Shown here: positions 1 through 8,772 of the stretch, in pieces
How the letters are laid out: each line of letters starts with the position of its first letter
Numbering within the stretch: the stretch's first letter is position 1
From: Verrucomicrobiaceae bacterium
GTDB taxonomy: Bacteria; Verrucomicrobiota; Verrucomicrobiia; Verrucomicrobiales; Verrucomicrobiaceae
Direction of reading: 5' to 3'
Assembly (NCBI GenBank): GCA_015075365.1
Contig: JABTUN010000001.1
Coordinates: 1,922,001-1,986,000 of the forward strand
DNA: 64,000 bases
Position numbers and translations under genes: made by a program
Notes under the pieces: model-generated
Seen by the model: the letters and a program-made list of their open reading frames with translations, nothing else
The model's database searches: none
What the model was told of the DNA's origin: nothing

Positions 1-2196
1 GGTCTGCGCCACACCACGGAACTGCCATTTCACCAGCTCCGAGTCGTTCAGCGCCGCCGCCAGCGCCTTCTCCGCGTCCTGCGCCGTGAACAGCTCCCGC
101 CACGCATCGAGATCGAGGTCCTGGAAAGGCTTCAGCGTCATCAGAAAGCCGTAGTCATCGATCGTGACGAGCGCGTTACCTCCCACGGCCTCCTTCACGC
201 GCTGCGCGATGATCCGCGACAGCGCGTCATTCGCCGCGCGGCCGATCAGCGTGTGGAAAAAGAAGTGCAGCAGCCCCTCGTCCTCCGGTTTGCACTCCGG
301 CAGCTCGTGGAAGCGCTCGATCAGCATGCGCCGCTCCGTCGGGATCATCGACACGACGAGCTGGTGCCGGCAGTGCTTCACGATCGCCTGCGCATTCGTC
401 ATCGAGATCACGAAGCGCTCCACGAGCCAGTCGCAAATCGTGTCGTCATCTTCGTGCGAGAGTCGCGCGGCCAGTTCCGTGCGCAGCGCGGCCACCTCGC
501 GTGCCAGACCGCTCGCCAGCGGCATCTTGTTCGCATTCCAGGCAGGAACGGTCGGCATGCGGCCCTTCGCATCCTCTACTTTGACCTCACCGACTCCAGT
601 TTCGACAAGTCTCACCGTGCGTCCGGCCAGCACGAAGATGTCGCCGACTTGCAGCCGCTTCAAAAACGATTCCTCGATCTGTCCGAGCCGCCGTTTGCCC
701 AAAATCACATTCACCATGCCCTCGGTGTGAATCACGCCCACGTTCGCCAGGTACTCGCGCTCCACTTTGACCGATGGCGTGACCAGCAGGCCGTCGCGCA
801 CGGTGATTTTGCCAAACGTCTCGCGATACTGGCGTTCCAGCGATTTCCCGCCACCTTCGAGGTAGCGCTGCACACGATCAAACTCGGCCTGCGTGAGCTC
901 ACGGAAGGGAAACGCGCGCCGAATCAATGCGAAAGCCGATTCCGGCGTGTGACGCGCCTCCATCGCCAGGCCGACAAGATGCTGCGCCAGCACGTCGAGC
1001 GGCTTTTCCAGCACGCGCACGGCATCCAGCCGCGTGTGGCGCGTCATCTCCGCGCACACGATGCATTCCATGAGATCGTTGACGTTCGTCGCCACGAGGA
1101 TGCCGTGGCTCTCCGCGTGGATCGAGTGCCCGCTGCGCCCGATGCGCTGCAACGCGCGGCTGATGCCCTTCGGCGTCGAGATCATCACCACGCAGTCCAC
1201 GCCGCCGATGTCGATGCCCAGCTCCAGACTCGTGCTGCACACCACCGCGCGCAGCTCGCCGCGCTTCAGCCGGTCCTCGACCTCCAGCCGCACATCGCGG
1301 TCGAGCGAGGCATGATGCGCCTCGATTTGATCCGCCAGCTTCGGCAGCACGGCCTTCAGCCGGATGGCGATGCTCTCCGTGCTGCTGCGCGTGTTGCAGA
1401 AGATGATCACAGACGTGTTTTGCCGCACGATGCGCGCGATGTCGTCCAGCACGCGCTGCGCCGTGTAGCCCGCCGGCGGATACGGATCGCGGCGCAACGG
1501 CGAAAGCACCTCCACACGCCGTGAACGCGCATGCGCGGCCTCGACGACCTCACACGGCCGGTTTTCGCCGCACAAGAAACGCGCCAGCAGATCCAGCGGT
1601 GCCGCCGTGGCGCTCAAACCGATGCGAATGTGCTCCGCTGGCAGTCTTTCGAGCGAAACGGCCAGATGCGAGCCGCGCTTGTTCTCCGCGATCGCGTGCA
1701 GTTCATCGACGACGACGAAACGGCAGCACTCCAGATGCTCGCGCCACGTTTTTTGCGGCAGCAGGATCGCCAGGCTCTCCGGCGTGGTCAGCAGGATGTG
1801 CGGAGGCTTGCGGCGCAGCTTCGCGCGCTCCGCCGCCGTCGTGTCGCCCGTGCGCAGGCCGATGCGGATCGCGTCCTCCAGGCCCATGCCCGCGATCGGC
1901 GCGCGCAGGTTCTTCTCCATGTCATACGTCAGCGCGCGCAGCGGCGACACATACACGCAGTGGATGCCCTCGCGCAGCTCCCCGGCCTCGTGCAGACGGA
2001 TCAGGTGGTCCAGCACGCCGAGAAAGCCCGCCAGCGTCTTGCCACTGCCCGTGGGCGACGCCAGCAGCACCGAGCGGCCGTCCAAAAGATGCGGCAGCGT
2101 CTTTTCCTGCGCCTCCGTCAACCTGCCGCCAAACGCCGCGCGAATCCACTTCCGCAGGCGCGGATGCAGGCGGGCGGTGATCGAGCGAGTTGCCAT
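1..2196 (-). CDS. Lhr-like / ligase-associated DEXH-box helicase (C-terminus beyond window)
   Basis: This is a superfamily 2 ATP-dependent helicase of the Lhr family, which acts in DNA repair. Reading from ATG at 2196 the frame is open for 732 codons and runs off the left edge. Walker A (SPTGSGKT) is at about residues 47-54 and the Walker B DELH box at about 164-167. Further on come a 'GLSATAAP' motif, the helicase-C part 'CSTSLELGIDIGGVDCV' and 'RIGRSGH' (motif VI). The C-terminal region 'LVKWQFRGVAQ' resembles the winged-helix/Lhr-core end of the ligase-associated DEXH helicases (about 820 aa), so perhaps 80-100 residues are missing. It is transcribed divergently from the cytochrome gene at 2293. 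Lhr-core and the ligase-associated subtype cannot be separated without the missing end and its neighbours. Confidence 0.88.
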   Translation of the reverse strand, partial: MATRSITARLHPRLRKWIRAAFGGRLTEAQEKTLPHLLDGRSVLLASPTGSGKTLAGFLGVLDHLIRLHEAGELREGIHCVYVSPLRALTYDMEKNLRAPIAGMGLEDAIRIGLRTGDTTAAERAKLRRKPPHILLTTPESLAILLPQKTWREHLECCRFVVVDELHAIAENKRGSHLAVSLERLPAEHIRIGLSATAAPLDLLARFLCGENRPCEVVEAAHARSRRVEVLSPLRRDPYPPAGYTAQRVLDDIARIVRQNTSVIIFCNTRSSTESIAIRLKAVLPKLADQIEAHHASLDRDVRLEVEDRLKRGELRAVVCSTSLELGIDIGGVDCVVMISTPKGISRALQRIGRSGHSIHAESHGILVATNVNDLMECIVCAEMTRHTRLDAVRVLEKPLDVLAQHLVGLAMEARHTPESAFALIRRAFPFRELTQAEFDRVQRYLEGGGKSLERQYRETFGKITVRDGLLVTPSVKVEREYLANVGVIHTEGMVNVILGKRRLGQIEESFLKRLQVGDIFVLAGRTVRLVETGVGEVKVEDAKGRMPTVPAWNANKMPLASGLAREVAALRTELAARLSHEDDDTICDWLVERFVISMTNAQAIVKHCRHQLVVSMIPTERRMLIERFHELPECKPEDEGLLHFFFHTLIGRAANDALSRIIAQRVKEAVGGNALVTIDDYGFLMTLKPFQDLDLDAWRELFTAQDAEKALAAALNDSELVKWQFRGVAQT

Positions 2197-2292
2197 CGGG
2201 GCGGCATTGTTGGCCGCCGTGCGCTGAAATTACAAATCAAAGCCATGCACATCCAAGATTTCGCCGCGTTCCTGTCGTAAACCGTTCCTATC

Positions 2293-4611
2293 ATGAAGCT
2301 CCGCGCCCTCGTTTTGCTCCTCGCTGTCTCCGCCCGTGCGGAGCCGGTGGATTTTTCGCGTGATGTCCTGCCGATCCTGTCCGCGAACTGCTTCGCGTGC
2401 CACGGTCCGGACGAAAAGGAGCGAAAAGCCAAACTGCGGCTCGATGTCGAAGGCGACGCGAAACGCGCCCGCCGTGGCGAAACGCCCGTGCTGGCCGGCA
2501 AACCGGAGCAGAGCAGCGTTTTCACGCGCCTCGTCACGAAGGACGAGGACGAGCTCATGCCGCCGCCGGAGTCCCACAAGACGCTGAAGCCCGCGCAGAT
2601 CGACCTCGTGCGCCGCTGGATCGCCGAGGGTGCGAAATGGGGCCGTCACTGGTCTTTCGAGCCCGTGACGCGGCCACAGGGCACGATCGACTCCCTCGTG
2701 AAAGAGAAGCTGGCGGAGAAAAAGCTCACGCTGCGGCCACGTGCGCCCGCGGCTAAGCTCATTCGACGCCTCCACCTGGATTTGACGGGTTTGCCACCGT
2801 CGGACTCGTCAGACAGATCCGACATGTCGGACAAAGACTACGAAACGCTCGTGGACTCGCTTCTCGCCTCGAAAGCCTTCGGAGAGCACTGGGCGCGCCT
2901 GTGGCTCGATCTCGCGCGTTACGCGGACACGAAGGGCTACGAAAAAGATCTCGGCCGCACGATGTGGCCGTGGCGTGACTGGGTCGTGGACGCGTTGAAC
3001 GCGGACATGCCGCTCGATCAATTCACGCTGGAGCAGCTCGCCGGCGATTTGCTGCCGAATCCGACCGAGCAGCAGCTCATCGCCACCGCCTTCCACCGCA
3101 ACACGATGTCGAACGACGAAGGCGGCACGGACAACGAGGAGTTCCGCGTCGCGGCGGTGAAGGATCGCGTCGATACGACGATCCAGGTGTGGATGGGCCT
3201 CACGATGGGTTGCGCGAAGTGCCACAGCCACAAATACGACCCCATCAGCAACGAGGACTACTACCGCCTCTACGCCATCCTCAATCAAACGCAGGACGCC
3301 GACCTGCCCGATGACTCGCCGAAGCTCTCCAAACCGACACCGGAGCAAACCAAGGCCATCGAAGCGGCCACGAAGAAGCTCAACGAGCTGCGTGAGCAGC
3401 TCGCGAAGGCCAGCGGCAAGGATTTGAAGGACAAGGACCTCGAACGCGAGGACACCGCCGACAAACCGGAGATCGCGAAACTCAAAGCGCAGGTCAAAGC
3501 CGCGCGCGACGCACTCAAGTCGGCCAACGAGGCCATCGTGGCCGTGCCGGTCTTCCGCGAACTGCCCGCCGCGAAGCAGCGCGTCACCAAGATTCACAAC
3601 CGCGGCAACTTCCTCGATCAAACCGCGCCCGTGACGCCCGCCGTGCTGCCCGCGTTCGGCAAACTGCCTGAAGGCGCGCCGTTGAACCGCATCGGCCTCG
3701 CGAAGTGGCTCGTGAATTGCGACAACCCGCTCACGCCGCGTGTGTGGGCGAATCGCGTCTGGGCGCGTCTGTTCGGCATCGGCCTTGTCGAGACGGAGGA
3801 GGACTTCGGCGCGCTCGGCACGCCGCCGAGCCATCCAAAGCTGCTCGACCTGCTCGCCGCCGAGTATCGCGATGGCGGCTGGTCGTTGAAGAAGCTGCTG
3901 AAGTTCATCGTGATGAGCGACACGTATCGCCAGGCCTCCGAGACGACGCCCGCGCTGCGCGAGGCCGACCCGCGCAACGTGCTCGCCTCACGCGGCGCGC
4001 GCTATCGCCTCAGCGCCGAGGTCGTGCGTGATCAGGCGCTCGCGGTGTCTGGATTGCTCTCGCGCAAGATGGGCGGGCCGCCCGTGATGCCACCGCAGCC
4101 TGCGGGCCTGTGGCGCTCGACTTACAGCGGCAAGACGTGGATCGACGCCGAGGGTGAGGATCGTCACCGCCGCGGCCTCTACACGTATTTGAAGCGCACC
4201 ACGCCGTATCCGTCGTTCATCACCTTCGATGGTGGCAGTGGCGAAGTCTGCCAGATCCGCCGCATCCGCACGAACACGCCGCTGCAAGCGCTCGTGACGC
4301 TGAACGATCCCGTTTATCTCGAAGCCGCCGCCGCGCTCGCTGCGAAGATGATCGCCTCCGGCAGCGAACCCGCCACCGCAGGCCTGCAAATCGCGCTTTG
4401 TCGTCCCGCGAAGCCCGATGAGGCCAAACCGCTGCTCACCTTGTTCGCTGATGCGAAGGCCGGCTTCGCGAAGCATCCGCAGCAAGCTGCCGATTTGATC
4501 GCCACCACGCGCTCCAAGCTGCCGCAAGGCATCGCAGCTCCTGATTTTGCCGCGTGGATCGTCACCGCGAACGCGATCCTCAACCTCGACGAATTTCTCA
4601 CCCGCAACTGA
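2293..4611 (+). CDS. Secreted PSD1 / DUF1549-DUF1553 cytochrome protein
   Basis: 772-aa exported protein of the planctomycete/verrucomicrobial PSD1 family. A short signal peptide (about residues 1-17) is followed by a PSCyt1 c-type haem motif CFACH at residues 33-37, then a DUF1549 region with 'ALARYADTKGYEKD'-type sequence, a second CxxCH-like site (CAKCH) and a C-terminal DUF1553 region ('NRVWARLFGIGLV', 'LQALVTLNDPVYLEAA'). The family is usually followed by a DUF1501 protein, as here (3-nt gap), and the pair is often linked to polysaccharide or sulfated-glycan breakdown; the exact reaction is not known. The linker just after 'LTGLPP' (residues about 170-181) is an SDx-type repeat encoded by a 9-nt DNA repeat, which is not usual for the family. 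Confidence 0.92.
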   Translation: MKLRALVLLLAVSARAEPVDFSRDVLPILSANCFACHGPDEKERKAKLRLDVEGDAKRARRGETPVLAGKPEQSSVFTRLVTKDEDELMPPPESHKTLKPAQIDLVRRWIAEGAKWGRHWSFEPVTRPQGTIDSLVKEKLAEKKLTLRPRAPAAKLIRRLHLDLTGLPPSDSSDRSDMSDKDYETLVDSLLASKAFGEHWARLWLDLARYADTKGYEKDLGRTMWPWRDWVVDALNADMPLDQFTLEQLAGDLLPNPTEQQLIATAFHRNTMSNDEGGTDNEEFRVAAVKDRVDTTIQVWMGLTMGCAKCHSHKYDPISNEDYYRLYAILNQTQDADLPDDSPKLSKPTPEQTKAIEAATKKLNELREQLAKASGKDLKDKDLEREDTADKPEIAKLKAQVKAARDALKSANEAIVAVPVFRELPAAKQRVTKIHNRGNFLDQTAPVTPAVLPAFGKLPEGAPLNRIGLAKWLVNCDNPLTPRVWANRVWARLFGIGLVETEEDFGALGTPPSHPKLLDLLAAEYRDGGWSLKKLLKFIVMSDTYRQASETTPALREADPRNVLASRGARYRLSAEVVRDQALAVSGLLSRKMGGPPVMPPQPAGLWRSTYSGKTWIDAEGEDRHRRGLYTYLKRTTPYPSFITFDGGSGEVCQIRRIRTNTPLQALVTLNDPVYLEAAAALAAKMIASGSEPATAGLQIALCRPAKPDEAKPLLTLFADAKAGFAKHPQQAADLIATTRSKLPQGIAAPDFAAWIVTANAILNLDEFLTRN
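2799..2835 (+). repeat. 9-nt SDx-coding repeat inside the PSD1 gene
   Basis: Four 9-nt units (GTCGGACTC, GTCAGACAG, ATCCGACAT, GTCGGACAA) lie in frame and encode Ser-Asp-x steps. The centre holds a perfect 14-bp palindrome, TCCGACATGTCGGA, at 2818-2831. The element sits in a surface linker before the conserved DUF1549 segment. It looks like a short mobile or slippage-derived repeat tolerated in a coding region. Confidence 0.6.
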
Positions 4612-4614
4612 GCC

Positions 4615-6099
4615 ATGACTCCCGACCTCCTTCACGCCCGCGCCATCACGCGTCGGCATTTTTTCCAGACGAGCGGCCTCGGTTTCGGTGCGCTCGCGCT
4701 CAACTCGCTCATGGCGGATGATTTGAAGCGCCCCATGATCCCGGCGCGGGCGAAACGCGTGATCTACCTGCACATGGCGGGCTCGCCGTCGCAGTTGGAG
4801 ATGTTTGATTACAAGCCGGAGCTGCAAAAGCTGCACCTCAAGGACGCGCCAGCCTCGTTTCTCGAAGGCAAACGCTTCGCCTTCATCAAAGGCGTGCCGA
4901 AGGTGCTCGCCGCGCAGTTCAAGTTCGCGCAGCAGGGGCAGAGCGGGCAGTGGATGAGCGAGCTGATGCCGCAACTGGCCAAGGTGATCGACAAAATCTC
5001 CGTGATCCGCACGGTGCACACGGACCAGTTCAACCACGCGCCGGCGCAGCTCTTTGTGCAGACCGGCTCGCCGCGTCTCGGCAGTCCGTCGATTGGCTCG
5101 TGGGTGACGTATGGCCTCGGCAGCACGAATGCGGACCTGCCGGGCTTCGTCGTGCTGCTCTCCGGCGGCAAGACGCCTGATGCCGGCAAATCGCTCTGGG
5201 GCAGCGGCTTCCTGCCGAGCGTCTATCAAGGCGTGCAATGCCGAACGACGGGCGATCCCGTGTTGTATCTCAGCGACCCGAAGGGCATGGACCGCGCGAT
5301 GCGTCGCCGCATGCTCGACGCGGTGGCGAAGATGAACGAAGCCGAGCATGCACGCAGCGGCGATCCCGAGACGCTCACGCGCATCGCGCAATACGAACTC
5401 GCCTACCGCATGCAGATGAGCGTGCCGGAGGTGATGGACATCTCGAAGGAGCCGGAGCACGTGCTGAAGCTCTACGGCGCGAAACCCGGCTACGTCTCGC
5501 CCGCCGAAACGAGCACCGATGACGTGCGCGTGCTTTACAAGGGCGACGATCCCACTTTCGCGAACAACTGCCTGCTCGCGCGTCGCCTCATTGAAAACGG
5601 GGTGCGCTTTGTGCAGCTCTACGACTGGGGCTGGGACCACCACGGCTCCTCGCCCGGCGAGAGCATCGACGAAACGTTGCCCATCAAGTGCCAGCAGATC
5701 GACCGTGCCATCAGCGGCCTCATTCTCGATCTGGAGCAGCGCGGATTGCTCGATGACACGCTCATCGTGTGGGGCGGCGAGTTCGGCCGCACGCCGATGA
5801 TGCAGAACAACGTGCGCAGCGATCTGAAGAAAGGCTTCGTCGGCCGCGACCACCATCCCTACGCCTACACGATGTGGATGGCCGGCGGCGGCATCAAAGG
5901 CGGTGTCGCGCTCGGCCAGACGGACGAGTTCGGCTACTACCCGGTCGAGAATCCGGTCAGCATCCGCGATCTGCAGGCGACCATCCTCAACCAGCTCGGC
6001 CTCGACCCGTATCGCTTCCACTACGCCTACCAGGGCCTCGACAACCGCCTGATCGGCCCGACGAACGAGGGCAAGGTGCTCAAGTCACTGTTGGCGTGA
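4615..6099 (+). CDS. DUF1501 protein (sulfatase/alkaline-phosphatase-like), Tat-exported
   Basis: 494-aa DUF1501 protein, the standard partner of PSD1 proteins. The N-terminus 'ITRRHFFQTSGLGFGALALNSL' is a twin-arginine signal. Family motifs include 'YLHMAGSPSQLEMFDYKP', 'DWGWDHHG' (metal-ligand-like Asp/His cluster) and 'LIVWGGEFGRTPM' near residues 380-395. The fold is related to alkaline phosphatase/sulfatase, but the substrate is unknown. It starts 3 nt after the PSD1 stop, so the two are surely one transcription unit. Its own stop overlaps a short downstream ORF (TGATG). Confidence 0.92.
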   Translation: MTPDLLHARAITRRHFFQTSGLGFGALALNSLMADDLKRPMIPARAKRVIYLHMAGSPSQLEMFDYKPELQKLHLKDAPASFLEGKRFAFIKGVPKVLAAQFKFAQQGQSGQWMSELMPQLAKVIDKISVIRTVHTDQFNHAPAQLFVQTGSPRLGSPSIGSWVTYGLGSTNADLPGFVVLLSGGKTPDAGKSLWGSGFLPSVYQGVQCRTTGDPVLYLSDPKGMDRAMRRRMLDAVAKMNEAEHARSGDPETLTRIAQYELAYRMQMSVPEVMDISKEPEHVLKLYGAKPGYVSPAETSTDDVRVLYKGDDPTFANNCLLARRLIENGVRFVQLYDWGWDHHGSSPGESIDETLPIKCQQIDRAISGLILDLEQRGLLDDTLIVWGGEFGRTPMMQNNVRSDLKKGFVGRDHHPYAYTMWMAGGGIKGGVALGQTDEFGYYPVENPVSIRDLQATILNQLGLDPYRFHYAYQGLDNRLIGPTNEGKVLKSLLA

Positions 6100-6230
6100 T
6101 GCTTGAATGCCGCATGGGCCGCCGTCAAACCCTGCTCATGCGGGCGGCAAAGAACGGCGCGCTCACCAAAAGCGAGCAGATCGCCGTCGAGGAGGTGGAC
6201 GGCATCCGATTCGAGTACCTGTCGAAGTGA
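6099..6230 (+). CDS. Small hypothetical protein, 43 aa
   Basis: A short frame whose ATG overlaps the DUF1501 stop codon by one base (TGATG), an arrangement typical of translational coupling. It encodes MLECRMGRRQTLLMRAAKNG..., ending 'VDGIRFEYLSK', with a basic N-terminal half and an acidic C-terminal half. No domain was recognised. It ends 4 nt before the convergent PLP-enzyme stop. It could be a real small protein of the PSD1 operon or merely read-through; homologues in other genomes would decide. Confidence 0.4.
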   Translation: MLECRMGRRQTLLMRAAKNGALTKSEQIAVEEVDGIRFEYLSK

Positions 6231-6234
6231 GGAA

Positions 6235-7398
6235 TCACTTCTTCTTCAGCGCCTGGTCAATGTCCTCCCAGAGGTCTTCGACATGCTCGATGCCCACGGA
6301 GAAGCGCACGAGGCTGTCCGTGACGCCGGCGGCTTCGCGGACGTCTTTCGGGAAGGACGCGTGCGTCATGCTCGCGGGATGCGCGACGAGGCTTTCGATG
6401 CCGCCGAGGCTTTCGGCTTGGGTGAAGAGGCGCAGGCGGCGGATGAAATCGAGCGTCTTGGCGTAGCTGAGGCCGAAATCGGCCAGCAGCATGCCGCCGC
6501 CGAGCTTCATCTGCTTTTTCGCGAGCTTGTACTGCGGGTGGCTGGTCAAAAACGGATACTTCACGCTCTTCACGCCTTTGCGATCCTGCAGGCGTTTGGC
6601 GAGTTCGAGGGCGTTCGAGCTATGACGCTCGATTCGCACGGCTTCGGTCTTCGCGCCGCGTGAGACGAGCCACGCGTCGAAGGGGCTCGGTTGCAAACCG
6701 AGGGCTTTTTGGGCGAAGATCATCTTTTCCTGCCACTCATCGCTGTTCGTGCACACCGCTCCGCCGAGGCAGTCGCTGTGGCCGTTGGTGTATTTCGTCG
6801 TGCTGAGCTGCGAGAGGTCAGCACCGAGGTCGAGCGGCTGCTGGAGCAGGCTGGAGGCGAAGGTGTTGTCCACCGCGACGATGCTGCCCACCTTGTGCGC
6901 GGCATCGGAGATCGCTTTGATGTCGAGGATCTTCAAAAGCGGGTTCGTGGGCGATTCGATCCAGATGAGCGCGGGCTTGAGCTCCTTGATGAGCGCGTAG
7001 TTTGCCGGGTTCGTGAGGTCGGCGTATTTGATGCGGATGTCGAAGCGGCGCAGCACGCGCTCGAACAGGCGGTAGGTCGCGCCGTAGATCTGCTGCTCGC
7101 TGAGGATGGTGTCGCCCGCTTTGAGCGAGAACATGATGGCGCTGATGCTGCTGATGCCACTGGCGAAGACGGTGGCGTGCTTCGCATTCTCCAGGCTGGC
7201 GAGCGTGGCCTGGAGGTTGCGGAAGTTCGGGTTGCCGCTGCGCGTGTAGTCGAAGCCACCGGGGTTTCCCGTCTCGAAGGTCGAGGTCATGTAGATCGGC
7301 GGGATCACGGCGCCGGTTTCACTGCGCCAGTCCTGCCCGACGTGGATGGCACGGGTCTCAAAACGGGCGTCGGCGGGGATGGTGGGGTCGTCCTTCAT
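6235..7398 (-). CDS. Cystathionine gamma-synthase / trans-sulfuration PLP enzyme
   Basis: 387-aa fold-type I PLP enzyme of the Cys/Met metabolism family (MetB/MetC/MetZ/MGL group), cytosolic. The PLP-binding lysine is K202 in 'STTKYTNGHSD'. 'YTRSGNPNFRNLQ' (residues 51-63), 'ESPTNPLLKILDI' and the C-terminal 'ESLGGIESLVAHPASMTHA' are hallmark segments. Which member (cystathionine gamma-synthase, O-acylhomoserine sulfhydrylase or a lyase) cannot be told from the sequence alone. The gene is transcribed alone, divergently from the beta-propeller gene, and the two may share a TTGCAA element. Confidence 0.9.
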   Translation of the reverse strand: MKDDPTIPADARFETRAIHVGQDWRSETGAVIPPIYMTSTFETGNPGGFDYTRSGNPNFRNLQATLASLENAKHATVFASGISSISAIMFSLKAGDTILSEQQIYGATYRLFERVLRRFDIRIKYADLTNPANYALIKELKPALIWIESPTNPLLKILDIKAISDAAHKVGSIVAVDNTFASSLLQQPLDLGADLSQLSTTKYTNGHSDCLGGAVCTNSDEWQEKMIFAQKALGLQPSPFDAWLVSRGAKTEAVRIERHSSNALELAKRLQDRKGVKSVKYPFLTSHPQYKLAKKQMKLGGGMLLADFGLSYAKTLDFIRRLRLFTQAESLGGIESLVAHPASMTHASFPKDVREAAGVTDSLVRFSVGIEHVEDLWEDIDQALKKK

Positions 7399-7406
7399 GC
7401 GGCAGC

Positions 7407-7458
7407 ATGCATGGCGCTGCGGTTTGGCTTTGCAAGGCTGCGGGGCGCGGAAAGTATG
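7407..7458. promoter_or_regulatory. Divergent promoter pair sharing a palindromic TTGCAA -35 hexamer
   Basis: TTGCAA at 7430-7435 is its own reverse complement. On the plus strand it lies 17 nt from AGTATG (7453-7458), serving the beta-propeller gene. On the minus strand it lies 17 nt from ATGCAT (7407-7412), serving the PLP-enzyme gene. The flanking 14-mer GGCTTTGCAAGGCT recurs exactly at the pyrH promoter. Confidence 0.45.
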
Positions 7459-7484
7459 CCGTGACAGCCAGCGGGGAAAAGAGG

Positions 7485-8669
7485 ATGATCCGGGTCATGA
7501 CCGCTCCCAACGCCCTCTTCAAGCGCCTGCGGGTGCTCGTCATGATCTGTCTGCCCCCCGCCGCCGCAGCGGCCAGCCCTGCCGTCTTGGTGGCGGGCTA
7601 TGACAGCGACAATGTGGTCTTTTTTGACCTGGAGAAGCGCCAGTGGAGCGAGCTCGTGCGGCTGCCAAAGGGATCGCAGCCCCGCGGCATCACCGTCAGC
7701 CCCGGAGGCGAGATTTTTCTCGGGCTGCACGGCGGGGAAAGGAATGTCGTCCGGCTGGTGCGCAAGGGGGCGGCGCTGGAGCCGCGCGCCCTGACGCCGA
7801 CGATCGGCCGTTTCGGCCCCGGTTTCATCCTGCATGGAGGCAGCCGCATCTGGGCCGCCGGGGACACGGACCGCGTGATCTACGAGATCGACCCCGTTAG
7901 CGGCGGCGTGACGGCCCCGGAGCAGTACAAAAACCGCAACAACATCGTCGGCCTGGCCGTGGACGGGCGCATGCTCTACGCGGCCGAGTATTTCCAGCGG
8001 AGCATTCTGCGCTATCCACTGGCGGACGGGCCGCTGCGCGGCGAGCGGCTGGTGGAGAACAGCAAGCACCTGGACCGCCCGGTGGGCATGACCATCGGCC
8101 ACGACGGCCATCTGTATGTGGCAAACGGGCTGCGCCCCACCGTGGTGAAATTCGACAGCCAGACCGGGGCTTACATGCGGACGCTGGCGGACCTGGGCGT
8201 GGCCGGGAAACCGGGCATCCATTCCGTCCTCTACTCGCCGGAGGCGCGCCGCTACTACATCGCCGCAGGGAGTGATGTGCATGAGCTGGATACTGGCGGA
8301 AAAGAGATCGCCATCTACAGCAGTCCGGCGCTGCAAAAGGCCTATGGCATGGCGCTGGTGCCCGCCGCGCTGCTGGCAGCCATCGCAGGTGCCGGCGGGG
8401 AGGTTGCGGCGACGGGAACGCCGGCCCCGCCGCCGGAGGCGGGGCTGGGGGCGCGTCCTGTCACCACGCTCATGACCACGCCCGGCAGGCTGAGCATTCG
8501 TGGCATCCCCGGAGAACGCTATCGCGTGCTGGCCACCACGGATTTTGTCGATTGGACGCCCATTCGCGAGCTGGTTAACAGCACGGGCGAACTGGACTTC
8601 ACCGATCCGGACACCGCCCGTTTCACACGCCGCTTCTACAAGCTGGAGCTGGTGACACCGCCCAGATGA
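7485..8669 (+). CDS. Secreted beta-propeller (NHL/SMP30-like) protein
   Basis: About 394-aa exported protein of unknown function. The signal sequence is 'LFKRLRVLVMICLPPAAAAASPA'. It is followed by repeated blades of about 45 residues such as 'VLVAGYDSDNVVFFDLEK', 'NNIVGLAVDGRMLYAAEYFQRSILRYPL' and 'PVGMTIGHDGHLYVANGLRPTVVKFD', typical of an NHL/SMP30-like propeller. The last 70 residues ('GERYRVLATTDFVDWTPI...FYKLEL') resemble the C-terminal beta domain common on verrucomicrobial secreted proteins. Two starts are possible, 7485 or 7497; the latter has GAGG 12 nt upstream. No catalytic residues could be assigned. Confidence 0.75.
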   Translation: MIRVMTAPNALFKRLRVLVMICLPPAAAAASPAVLVAGYDSDNVVFFDLEKRQWSELVRLPKGSQPRGITVSPGGEIFLGLHGGERNVVRLVRKGAALEPRALTPTIGRFGPGFILHGGSRIWAAGDTDRVIYEIDPVSGGVTAPEQYKNRNNIVGLAVDGRMLYAAEYFQRSILRYPLADGPLRGERLVENSKHLDRPVGMTIGHDGHLYVANGLRPTVVKFDSQTGAYMRTLADLGVAGKPGIHSVLYSPEARRYYIAAGSDVHELDTGGKEIAIYSSPALQKAYGMALVPAALLAAIAGAGGEVAATGTPAPPPEAGLGARPVTTLMTTPGRLSIRGIPGERYRVLATTDFVDWTPIRELVNSTGELDFTDPDTARFTRRFYKLELVTPPR

Positions 8670-8723
8670 GGAGCCGCGCCCGGTGCGCGCGGGCTATTTT
8701 GATTTCCCCGGCGCTAAATGGCT

Positions 8724-8752
8724 TTGCAAGGCTCCGCGCGGCATGCTTTATG
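8724..8752 (+). promoter_or_regulatory. pyrH promoter
   Basis: TTGCAA (8724-8729), 17 nt, TTTATG (8747-8752), ending 20 nt before the pyrH ATG. It lies within GGCTTTGCAAGGCT, identical to the element at 7426-7439. Confidence 0.5.
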
Positions 8753-8772
8753 GTTCAACTTCGCTTCTCCGC

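Noticed and set aside
253..1524. 423-aa plus-strand ORF at the left edge
   Set aside because: Opposite the Lhr-like helicase, whose motifs are unmistakable on the minus strand.
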